A stretch of DNA of 5,262 nt, from assembly GCA_018899995.1 (NCBI GenBank), contig JAHIHE010000124.1:1-5262 (forward strand), written 5' to 3'. The notes under the pieces were generated by a model. That model ran no database searches, had not been told where the DNA came from, and saw only the letters and a program-made list of their open reading frames with translations. The translations under genes and the position numbers were made by a program. Shown here piece by piece: positions 1-4,946 of the stretch. The stretch comes from Patescibacteria group bacterium (GTDB taxonomy: Bacteria > Patescibacteriota > Minisyncoccia > JAHIHE01). Within the stretch, counting starts at the first letter, position 1; the number at the start of each line of letters is the position of its first letter.

Positions 1-462
1 AATGCTGGCATTGAGAGAACCGACTGAAACTTCCGCAATTGACCAATTTCTGCTATTAACGGGAATAATATAAAAATGCTCTCGCGTATAATCTTTAAGC
101 TTGCTTTTTATCAACTGATATACCTTTTTTGGATCAGTAAGTTCCTTGCTCTTATAAGGCGGGACTTGGTTGGCAAGCCGGCGGCCAATTTCAAAAACGG
201 CTTTTATCTGCGCCGCTTTTGCCGGTCCGATTCCTTTGATTGAAGACAATTCCTCAATGCTTGCCTCGGCTAATTTCTGCAAACTGCCAAATTGTGTTAG
301 CAGTTTTTGCGCCGTAACCGCGACTGATTCCCCTGCAACGCCGCGCCCCAAAATAACCTGCAATAATTCCTGGGCCGAAAGCGCCTGCTCGCCGAACTTA
401 GCCAGCCGCTCGCGCGGCCGCTCTTCCTTTGGTAAGTCGTGAATAGTAAATGATTTACTCAT
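1..462 (-). CDS. radC: RadC (JAB1/MPN-domain protein), N-terminal part, cut by window edge
   Basis: These are the first 154 residues of a RadC-family protein; the rest lies beyond position 1. The start is MSKSFTIHDLPKEERPRERL, the usual RadC opening (LP.EERPRERL), followed by GEQALSAQELLQVILGRG at about residues 24-41. A helix-hairpin-helix DNA-binding motif, IKGIGPAKAAQIKA, spans residues 75-88. The MPN/JAB1 domain begins at about residue 125 (YTREHFYIIPVNSRN, then EVSVGSLNAS), and the window ends just before its metal-binding HxH...D motif, so catalytic residues cannot be checked. RadC was once called a DNA repair protein; its real role is unsettled, and links to competence and mobile DNA are discussed in the literature. 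The ATG has no strong Shine-Dalgarno site. Its start lies 3 nt after the stop of a small in-frame ORF, so translation may be coupled. Confidence 0.93.
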   Translation of the reverse strand, partial: MSKSFTIHDLPKEERPRERLAKFGEQALSAQELLQVILGRGVAGESVAVTAQKLLTQFGSLQKLAEASIEELSSIKGIGPAKAAQIKAVFEIGRRLANQVPPYKSKELTDPKKVYQLIKSKLKDYTREHFYIIPVNSRNWSIAEVSVGSLNASI

Positions 463-465
463 ATT

Positions 466-546
466 TTATTTTACTTCAACATCTATCCAACCGGCATTTT
501 GAAGCAATTCATTGATTTTTATTCTGGCTTTGGCTTCTTTTTGCAT
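466..546 (-). pseudogene. 26-codon stub resembling the N-terminus of type I restriction subunit HsdR
   Basis: ATG at 546 opens a 26-codon frame, MQKEAKARIKINELLQNAGW followed by IDVEVK and TAA. From memory, KEAKARIKIN.LL..AGW is the typical opening of HsdR-like restriction helicases, which are normally many hundreds of residues long. Here it stops just after the AGW motif, so this is probably the remnant of a decayed or recombined hsdR. It is in the same frame as radC: TAA, one AAT codon, then the radC ATG. The remnant may persist as a translated leader for radC. It could instead be a chance ORF or a real small protein. No strong ribosome binding site is visible before it. Confidence 0.42.
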
Positions 547-575
547 AATTTATCTTAAAATTAAACCCTTATTTA

Positions 576-604
576 ATCTTACCCAAAAATCCGCTTAAAA
601 TCAA
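576..604 (-). promoter_or_regulatory. Candidate sigma-70-type promoter for the stub and radC
   Basis: On the minus strand, TTGATT (599-604) and TAAGAT (576-581) are separated by 17 bp. Each hexamer matches the consensus at 4-5 of 6 positions. Transcription would start near 569, about 23 nt before the stub's ATG. The site lies just after the glycosyltransferase stop, which suggests radC has its own transcript. AT-rich sequence makes chance matches common. Confidence 0.4.
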
Positions 605-626
605 AATTAAATCTCGCTCTGTTGTT

Positions 627-1553
627 TTAACTTGCCATTTTTCCTGCCTTGTTTCGCCAAAAGTCATATATTCCTAATAAAATCATTCTCGCCCATTGGC
701 GCTTGGCCGGGCAAAATAAATATTTTACAATTTGTTTTGCGGCAAGATACGCGCTAAAAATATAAACCAAAAAAATTTTTGCGCCGCCATTCGCTCTTTT
801 TGCCATCATAAGCCCGTTCCGCGCGTGATAATAGAGGTAGGAAGGAGAAAATTCTTTTGTACTGCGCGAAATTTTATGCCAAATATGGGATTCCGGCGCT
901 AAAGCGCATTGCCAGCCGGCTTCCCGCGCTTGCAGGCAGTAATCCGTATCTTCGTAATACAGGAAATAATCATCGCTCAATCCGCCGATTTTTTCAATAA
1001 CTTCGCGTTTTATCAATAAGCAGCAGCCAGTGAGATAATCGGTAACTTTCAGAGCTTCATATTCTTTATCGGTTTGACTATAATTTAGGTGCGACCCCCG
1101 GGTTTTCAGCCAATTTATTTTTCCGCCGGCAAACCATACTCGCGGCGCTCCAATCGGCGGGTAGAAATAAATTTTTGACCCAATAAGGCCAATTTTTTTG
1201 TCGCTCTCCCCTATTTTTACCAATTCGCTTAAAAAATTCGGTTCAACCAAAGTGTCGTTATTGAGAAGCAGGACATAATCGGCGCCGTTTTTGAGCGCGT
1301 ATTTTATCCCGACATTATTTCCTCCGGCAAAACCCGCATTATAACTATTAACTAATAACTTATAACTTATAACGGATTTATGGGTATTGATCCAAATTTT
1401 TATTTTTTCCGCCGATTCATCGGTTGAACCGTTGTCCACGACAATAATTTCATAATTTGGATAATCAATTTTCGCCAGCGAGTCCAGGCATTCAAGCGTG
1501 TCTTGCCAGCCGTTCCAGTTTAGAATTATGATTGAAACTTTTGGAGTTGACAT
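627..1553 (-). CDS. Family-2 glycosyltransferase, rhamnosyltransferase (WbbL)-like
   Basis: This 308-residue protein has a GT-A fold of the GT2 family. It would transfer a sugar from a nucleotide-sugar donor onto a lipid-linked or surface glycan at the inner face of the membrane. Visible motifs are VSIIILNWNGWQDTLECLDS (7-26), IIVVDNGSTDES (36-47) with the nucleotide-binding Asp40, NAGFAGGNNVGI (72-83), the DxD-like LLLNNDT (95-101), and YYEDTDYCLQAREAGW (199-214) with the probable catalytic acid in EDTD. SHIWH at 222-226 is also typical of WbbL-like enzymes. A hydrophobic stretch near 258-278 may be a membrane anchor. Donor and acceptor cannot be read from sequence. The ATG at 1553 has no Shine-Dalgarno site, but the family N-terminus (VSIIILNWNG) begins within a few residues of it. 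The coding region carries five tandem heptamers encoding about residues 61-72. Confidence 0.93.
   Translation of the reverse strand: MSTPKVSIIILNWNGWQDTLECLDSLAKIDYPNYEIIVVDNGSTDESAEKIKIWINTHKSVISYKLLVNSYNAGFAGGNNVGIKYALKNGADYVLLLNNDTLVEPNFLSELVKIGESDKKIGLIGSKIYFYPPIGAPRVWFAGGKINWLKTRGSHLNYSQTDKEYEALKVTDYLTGCCLLIKREVIEKIGGLSDDYFLYYEDTDYCLQAREAGWQCALAPESHIWHKISRSTKEFSPSYLYYHARNGLMMAKRANGGAKIFLVYIFSAYLAAKQIVKYLFCPAKRQWARMILLGIYDFWRNKAGKMAS
1339..1373 (-). repeat. Five tandem heptamers (GTTATAA-type) inside the glycosyltransferase gene
   Basis: Read on the minus strand, five 7-bp units follow without a gap: GTTATAA, GTTATAA, GTTATTA, GTTAATA, GTTATAA. Three are identical and two differ by one or two bases. 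The 35-bp tract is in frame overall and encodes roughly VISYKLLVNSYN, joining a strand to the conserved NAGFAGGNN motif. Because 7 is not a multiple of 3, gain or loss of one unit would shift the frame. Confidence 0.85.
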
Positions 1554-1575
1554 TTGGTTTTGAAAGTATTAAACT
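1547..1575 (+). promoter_or_regulatory. Candidate promoter for the 95-residue membrane protein
   Basis: A perfect -35 hexamer TTGACA (1547-1552) is followed after 17 bp by TAAACT (1570-1575), a 4-of-6 match to TATAAT. The predicted transcript starts near 1582, just ahead of the Shine-Dalgarno site. The -35 box overlaps the start codon of the divergent glycosyltransferase (complement of ATGTCAA), so the two genes share a very compact control region of about 40 bp. Confidence 0.5.
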
Positions 1576-1583
1576 AAATTTAT

Positions 1584-1590
1584 GGAGGTG
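1584..1590 (+). promoter_or_regulatory. Strong Shine-Dalgarno site GGAGGTG for the TTG-started gene
   Basis: GGAGGTG is a full complement of the canonical anti-Shine-Dalgarno core and lies 5 nt before the TTG at 1596. It is what fixes that start: an ATG at 1582 opens only an 8-codon frame that overlaps the site itself. No other gene in this window has a comparable site. Confidence 0.8.
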
Positions 1591-1595
1591 AAATT

Positions 1596-1883
1596 TTGTT
1601 TGATATAACAACTGGAATCGCAGGCTATATAGTTATAGCCATAATAGTTTGGATAGTTCTATTTATTGATACCAGAAAGACAAATATTTACGACTTGCTG
1701 GAAAGGAAATGGCTAGGATTATCAACTCTTAAATTATCGGCAATAACTATAATAGCGGTTGGTTGGTTATTGGTAGCTTTTGTTTTAACAGTAGGAACAA
1801 TTTTAAATAAATTGTTCGAAGCATTATTTTCCAAGAATAAACCAACACAATGCCTCCCGCATGAGGAGGTCGGTGATTTATAA
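1596..1883 (+). CDS. Small two-helix membrane protein of unknown function
   Basis: I do not recognise this 95-residue protein. It starts at a TTG set by the GGAGGTG site 5 nt upstream. Two hydrophobic segments are clear: about residues 8-25 (IAGYIVIAIIVWIVLFI) and 46-70 (LKLSAITIIAVGWLLVAFV and onward). They are joined by a charged loop, DTRKTNIYDLLERKW. The loop is basic, which favours placing it in the cytoplasm with the N-terminus outside, though the basic tail after helix 2 makes this uncertain. The tail contains one Cys (86) and ends HEEVGDL. Isoleucine is often encoded by ATA. The gene is the only plus-strand gene here and has its own promoter, Shine-Dalgarno site and terminator, so it is a self-contained unit. 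It could be a recent arrival. Possible roles such as holin-like or accessory membrane protein are guesses. Confidence 0.72.
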   Translation: MFDITTGIAGYIVIAIIVWIVLFIDTRKTNIYDLLERKWLGLSTLKLSAITIIAVGWLLVAFVLTVGTILNKLFEALFSKNKPTQCLPHEEVGDL

Positions 1884-1909
1884 AAAATGAATCACCTCTT
1901 TTTTATTTT
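1872..1909 (+). terminator. Intrinsic terminator of the 95-residue membrane protein gene
   Basis: GGTGATT (1872-1878) pairs perfectly with AATCACC (1890-1896) around an 11-nt loop. It is followed by a T-rich run, TCTTTTTTATTTT, from 1897. The 5' arm overlaps the last codons and stop of the gene. A second small hairpin, CCTCC (1853-1857) with GGAGG (1865-1869), sits just upstream. On the minus strand the stem has no T-run after it, so it would not terminate the facing peptidase transcript. Confidence 0.8.
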
Positions 1910-1915
1910 ATTTTT

Positions 1916-3886
1916 TTACCTAAACAGCACTGCGGCGTCGGTTTTATAAAAATCGCGCTCTTTTTTATTTATTACATAAACCATATCCCATTTTCTTCCG
2001 CTTATGGAAAACTGCTCGGCAGTCATTTCCAAATGATGCTTTGTCCTGTCGCCGTTTATTTCGTAGACCTTATAATCGCCTTCCGCTCTCACCAAGAACG
2101 AATCCTGGAAATAATCCCTTGCCGCGGGGGTGACAATTTCTATACTGTTCCAGCCAAAATGCGGATAAAATTTGAAAATTTCCGCCGCCTGAATCCATCG
2201 CTTGTATTTTCCATTTATAACATAGACCTTGTAATCGCCTTGCGCCCTAATGAGCGCGCCGTTTTTAACTGAAGGAAAGTAAGTGAAAGCGTTGGTCAAA
2301 ACGGCTGATTGGGAATTTGGATTTGTCACGGTAATATCAACGATCCCCGGCTCCAAAGAAGGCGCTTTGGCGATTATTGTGCCCGGGTTTATAACTTTAA
2401 TTTCAGCAGCAGGCGCTCCGCCAAAGTTTACAGACAAATTTTGCTCAAAATTTTCACCTATAATCGTAACTGACGCGCCTCCGCAGGTAACTGAAATATT
2501 GGGAACGACGCTTTTTAAAACTGGCTGCTGAGAAGAAACGAGCTTGGCGCTGTAAGAAAATCTGACAGGCGCTTCAATTTCCGTAAACCCGAATGTCTTT
2601 CTCTCGCTAATCGGCATAATTATTGCCGAATCCACCGAAGTTCCAAAATTATTTATGTAAATTGTTCCTTTTTGCGCTGAGTTCAGGTTAAAATAGCCAA
2701 TACTTGCTGTTCCATTGGTATTTTTTAATATATAAGGCACGGAAAAAATTGCGCCGGAATCATCGGAGACAAAACTTATTTTTAATGTTTGATCCGGCAA
2801 TCTTAAAGTTGGCGAAGAAAAAAATTGATACCATTTTCCCGACCAGTCCTTGGTATATTCAGCGCTTTCCACGACAACATTTGAATAAATGGTATAAAAA
2901 GTGGTTGACGCAACATGCAAATTGCCATAGGTTAAATTTGGATTACTGTAGGCATATTTTCCGCCGAAGAAACTTTGGTTATTCAAATAATTGGCAATTA
3001 CCCAATTTGTAAAAACTGCGTGAAAATTTTCCGTGGAATTTGTTTGTCGCAGCCCGTCTCTTATTGCCGCTATGCCGATCTTGGGAGAACTAACGATAAA
3101 TTTTAAAATATCCTTGCCATAATTGTCAACCAAAAATTGCATAAAAAGATTTACGCTCGCGTAGTCCTCGCTTAAATTTCTCCATTCGGTGAGCGAATCC
3201 GAGGAGTTTTGCAAAAAATTTTTTACACGCGACTCAAGATTGCTGCCGTAATAATTATTGTCGTACCCCAGCAAAGTTGCCGAATACTCGCTTAGTCCTT
3301 CGTTCAGCCAAATTTCTTCATCAGCGCCGGATAATTTCTTTTTTTGGTGCCAGTTAATCATATGCTGAAATTCGTGCGCCAGAAACGACTTGATAATGCT
3401 TTTGCCGAGCGAATTGATGTTCAAGTACAATATTTCTTTTTCATTGCTTCTGCTGTTTTTAACCTGGTTTTTGAAATATTCATCGTTGGGATTAAAGTAT
3501 CCGCCCGCGTCTTTCCGAATATCGGCAAGCAAAATATAAATTTTTGGATCATTGTCAATTCCCGGCGACCATTCTAATCCGTATATCTCGCGCATTTTCG
3601 GGTAAATAGTTTTATCAAACTCATCGGCGAGAGCGCTGATATTTAAATCAACCGCAACCCGGCTTTGGCTGTCCAGTTTTGCCCAGTACGCGTCGTCCAC
3701 ATAAAAATAAGCGTTTTGGCTTGTAAGGCGGTTGGTCGCGGTCATCGCGTCTCTGCCGTTATTGTCGTAGGCGGGGTCAATTAAAAAACCAACCTCCGCG
3801 CTGGCGGACGCTTTTTGGGTTATGCCGATAAGCAAAACCAGCAATAATACGCTTGATAAGAAAAAAAGTTTTTTACTCTTGAACAT
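1916..3886 (-). CDS. Secreted M30-like zinc metallopeptidase with IPT/TIG and twin C-terminal repeats
   Basis: This protein has 656 residues from the ATG at 3886. The frame is open 26 codons further, but that extension runs through the tRNA-Gly gene and is rejected. Residues 1-30 form a signal peptide: MFKSKK, a hydrophobic core, then a cut after KASASA. The catalytic domain carries HEFQH at 171-175 (zinc ligands H171 and H175, catalytic E172) in LAHEFQHMINW. A third ligand is probably E196 in EIWLNEGLSEY. The surrounding sequence, including DEFDKTIYPKMREIYG and GGYFNPNDEY, resembles hyicolysin-type M30 peptidases. An IPT/TIG immunoglobulin-like domain spans about 455-537. Two repeats of about 50 residues follow (544-591 and 596-648), each with LxRAxGDYKVYxING and ending RDYF/RDFY. 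There is no C-terminal anchor, so it is probably secreted or held to the surface by its repeats. No Shine-Dalgarno site is visible. Confidence 0.9.
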   Translation of the reverse strand: MFKSKKLFFLSSVLLLVLLIGITQKASASAEVGFLIDPAYDNNGRDAMTATNRLTSQNAYFYVDDAYWAKLDSQSRVAVDLNISALADEFDKTIYPKMREIYGLEWSPGIDNDPKIYILLADIRKDAGGYFNPNDEYFKNQVKNSRSNEKEILYLNINSLGKSIIKSFLAHEFQHMINWHQKKKLSGADEEIWLNEGLSEYSATLLGYDNNYYGSNLESRVKNFLQNSSDSLTEWRNLSEDYASVNLFMQFLVDNYGKDILKFIVSSPKIGIAAIRDGLRQTNSTENFHAVFTNWVIANYLNNQSFFGGKYAYSNPNLTYGNLHVASTTFYTIYSNVVVESAEYTKDWSGKWYQFFSSPTLRLPDQTLKISFVSDDSGAIFSVPYILKNTNGTASIGYFNLNSAQKGTIYINNFGTSVDSAIIMPISERKTFGFTEIEAPVRFSYSAKLVSSQQPVLKSVVPNISVTCGGASVTIIGENFEQNLSVNFGGAPAAEIKVINPGTIIAKAPSLEPGIVDITVTNPNSQSAVLTNAFTYFPSVKNGALIRAQGDYKVYVINGKYKRWIQAAEIFKFYPHFGWNSIEIVTPAARDYFQDSFLVRAEGDYKVYEINGDRTKHHLEMTAEQFSISGRKWDMVYVINKKERDFYKTDAAVLFR

Positions 3887-3907
3887 GATTATTATAAATT
3901 TACGATG

Positions 3908-3978
3908 AGCGGGTAGCGGGAATCGGACCCGCGTTTTCACCTTGGAAGAGTGACATAATACCATTATACTATACCCGC
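3908..3978 (-). tRNA. tRNA-Gly, anticodon TCC
   Basis: The 71-nt cloverleaf folds fully. The acceptor GCGGGTA (3972-3978) pairs with TACCCGC (3909-3915) and the discriminator is T (3908). The D-arm is GTATAATGGTATTAT, as in other bacterial tRNA-Gly. The anticodon stem TCACT/GGTGA encloses loop CTTCCAA, with TCC at 3944-3946. The T-arm is GCGGG-TCCGATT-CCCGC. CCA is not encoded and must be added after transcription. The peptidase start lies 21 nt downstream on the same strand, so read-through transcription is possible. I see no convincing promoter hexamers upstream. Confidence 0.97.
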
Positions 3979-4026
3979 CTAAGTTTTTGCTTAGTTTTTA
4001 TTTTGACAAATCAAATTTAATACATA

Positions 4027-4133
4027 AGACCAGTTGCTTAATAAGGTTTTAGTTGTTTTTTTGAAAAATCAGTGGCTTAAAATAAGGGTTTTTTGAGATA
4101 AAATGCTTCAAAATATTATTAAGCAACTGGTCT
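4027..4133. mobile_element. MITE-like element with 18-bp perfect terminal inverted repeats
   Basis: AGACCAGTTGCTTAATAA (4027-4044) is the exact reverse complement of positions 4116-4133. The 71-bp interior is AT-rich and non-coding. The interior holds an imperfect direct repeat (4055-4084 and 4088-4115), both copies of the form GTTTTTTGA...GCTT.AAAATA. Outside the repeats, ATACAT occurs at 4020-4025 and again at 4134-4139. This could be a 6-bp target duplication, or a 7-bp one with a changed base (ATACATA/ATACATT). No transposase is present, so it would move only in trans. It could instead be a long hairpin acting in RNA, but no T-run follows either end, which argues against a terminator. Confidence 0.6.
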
Positions 4134-4185
4134 ATACATTTTACAACAATAAGCGCCAAAAGTCCATTGTTTATACCCTTACCCT

Positions 4186-4599
4186 TTATTTATTATTCGG
4201 CGTTTCAGTGGTTTTGCCGTCAAATTCCGGCGAGTTTGCTTCGGCCTCCGCTTTAGTGGCGCGAGTAACGCCGTCTTTATGGTGCGCTGGAGAATAAATA
4301 GTGTAGAGTTTCAGGTCTTCATTGCCTGAAGCATTAATTACATTATGATTCGCTCCGGCAGGCACGACGATAGCCGAGCCATCCGTAACTTCGTATTCGT
4401 TGCCGTCAATTATTACTTTTCCCCGTCCTTTTTCAAAACGAAAAAATTGATCGTTGTCCGGATGCGCTTCCATGCCGATTTCTTCTTTTGGCGAGAGGGA
4501 CATCACGACCAATTGGCTGTGCCTGGCGGTATAAAGCACTTTTCTGAAATTTTTATTCTCTTTTGACTCTTTCTCTATGTTGACTACATATCCTTTCAT
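4186..4599 (-). CDS. Small single-domain cupin protein
   Basis: The protein has 137 residues and is a conserved single cupin barrel. Cupin motif 1 is GMEAHPDNDQFFRFEKGRG (42-60); in place of the classic HxH it has H46 with D50/Q51, and E56 follows. Motif 2, GSAIVVPAGANHNVIN (74-89), fits G(X)5PXG(X)2H(X)3N exactly, with H85 as a metal ligand. The tail IYSPAHHKDGVTRATKAEAE followed by EFDGKTTE is shared by a widespread group of stand-alone cupins, as far as I recall. These probably bind a divalent metal, but their substrate is not known, so no reaction is assigned. It lies downstream of the ArsR-type gene on the same strand, across 324 bp of non-coding DNA. The ATG has only a weak GGGA before it, which falls within an inverted repeat. 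Confidence 0.88.
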   Translation of the reverse strand: MKGYVVNIEKESKENKNFRKVLYTARHSQLVVMSLSPKEEIGMEAHPDNDQFFRFEKGRGKVIIDGNEYEVTDGSAIVVPAGANHNVINASGNEDLKLYTIYSPAHHKDGVTRATKAEAEANSPEFDGKTTETPNNK

Positions 4600-4606
4600 A
4601 ATTTTG

Positions 4607-4645
4607 TCCCGAGTATTTATGGTGAGTTTATTGAACCACTCGGGA
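4607..4645 (-). promoter_or_regulatory. Inverted repeat directly upstream of the cupin start
   Basis: TCCCGAGT (4607-4614) and ACTCGGGA (4638-4645) are perfect 8-bp arms around 23 nt. Inside, GGT (4621-4623) can pair with ACC (4635-4637). The near arm ends 7 nt before the ATG at 4599, where a ribosome binding site would be. It could be a regulator operator or an mRNA hairpin limiting initiation. Sequence alone does not separate these. Confidence 0.5.
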
Positions 4646-4729
4646 TTATTAATTATTTAAAAATTTTCATTTTTTTGAATTCATATTTTTTGGTTTAATT
4701 TTTAGTTATAATTCTCCTTTAAATGTTTA

Positions 4730-4759
4730 CCCTGAAGTAAGATTTGCTTTACTTTAGGG
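4730..4759. repeat. Strong intergenic hairpin without a T-run
   Basis: CCCTGAAGTAA (4730-4740) pairs with TTACTTTAGGG (4749-4759) over 11 bp, one of them G-T on the plus strand, with an 8-nt loop. Neither strand shows a following T-tract, so it is not a standard terminator. It may be part of the 5' leader of the cupin transcript or a DNA-level site. Confidence 0.65.
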
Positions 4760-4777
4760 CTTTGAATAAAATGGATT

Positions 4778-4817
4778 GACTTTTTACTCCTCAATTATTT
4801 TTTTTCGACTTTTTACT
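4778..4817. repeat. Pair of 11-bp direct repeats GACTTTTTACT
   Basis: GACTTTTTACT occurs at 4778-4788 and 4807-4817, 29 bp apart start to start. The related TTTACT core also occurs in the 3' arm of the hairpin at 4730-4759. The spacing is close to, but not exactly, three helical turns. They may be protein-binding sites upstream of the cupin; low sequence complexity weakens the case. Confidence 0.4.
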
Positions 4818-4844
4818 TGTTTAGTTTATTATTTATTCTACCAT

Positions 4845-4881
4845 TCGCGCGCCTGCCCGCCGTAGCATTGGCGAAAGAGGG
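4845..4881. repeat. GC-rich island with a CCCGCCGTAGC hairpin
   Basis: This GC-rich block stands out from AT-rich flanks. CGCC (4858-4861) pairs with GGCG (4870-4873) around GTAGCATT, and outer CCC/GGG (4856-4858, 4879-4881) may add a register with an internal loop. From memory, CCCGCCGTAGC...GCGAAGGCGGG-like sequences recur between genes in Patescibacteria; this looks like a degenerate copy. I cannot confirm that here. Confidence 0.4.
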
Positions 4882-4909
4882 AATTAGATCATAGAGAATC
4901 TATCACTGG

Positions 4910-4946
4910 ATATTCCTACATTCTCAAGAATGTTGGAATGTTTTTA
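4910..4946. repeat. 37-bp dyad repeat, copy 1, at the 3' end of the ArsR-type gene
   Basis: This copy matches positions 5217-5253 at 36 of 37 bases; the only difference is T4917 versus G5224. The core is ACATTCT-CA-AGAATGT, flanked by ATTCC and GGAAT, giving a near-perfect dyad centred between 4925 and 4926. Twenty-three bases lie inside the regulator gene and encode its last residues and TGA stop. On the plus strand the stem is followed by TTTTT. Confidence 0.9.

Larger units (their letters stand above)
4600..4923. other. 324-bp gene-free interval between the cupin and ArsR-type genes
   Basis: No open frame of useful length with a credible start is present on either strand. Most of it is strongly AT-rich. 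Besides the inverted repeat at 4607-4645 it contains a strong hairpin (4730-4759), an 11-bp direct repeat (4778-4817), a GC-rich island (4845-4881) and the first 37-bp dyad repeat (from 4910). I see no convincing promoter for the cupin here. The density of structure suggests a regulatory leader or an untranslated RNA. Confidence 0.6.

Noticed and set aside
170..442. 90-codon plus-strand frame.
   Set aside because: It is the antisense shadow of radC, whose family motifs are clear on the minus strand.
1582..1608. Eight-codon frame (MEVKFCLI) starting at the ATG at 1582.
   Set aside because: Its codons are the Shine-Dalgarno site of the next gene and it has no ribosome site of its own. A leaderless mini-ORF cannot be excluded but is not supported.
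2033..3577. Several plus-strand frames of 77-102 codons (2033-2272, 2283-2531, 2704-3012, 3344-3577).
   Set aside because: All lie antisense to the metallopeptidase gene and show no recognisable domain or ribosome binding site.
3887..3964. Upstream extension of the peptidase frame to an ATG at 3964 (adds 26 residues including KVKTRVRFPLPA).
   Set aside because: It is translated through the tRNA-Gly gene at 3908-3978. The ATG at 3886 opens directly into a good signal peptide.
3974..3998. CTAAG-TTTTTG-CTTAG followed by a T-rich run on the plus strand, as a terminator.
   Set aside because: The stem is only 5 bp, it sits beside the tRNA 5' end, and no plus-strand gene upstream would need it.
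4027..4133. Integron attC site or bidirectional terminator as explanations of the long inverted repeat.
   Set aside because: The arms lack the RYYYAAC/GTTRRRY core sites of attC, there is no integrase nearby, and no T-run follows either arm.
4145..4171. AACAAT/ATTGTT hairpin downstream of the cupin stop as its terminator.
   Set aside because: The stem is 6 AT-rich pairs with a 15-nt loop and no T-run on the minus strand.
4103..4566. Plus-strand frames at 4103-4297 and 4345-4566.
   Set aside because: Both are mostly antisense to the cupin gene; the first also begins inside the MITE-like element.
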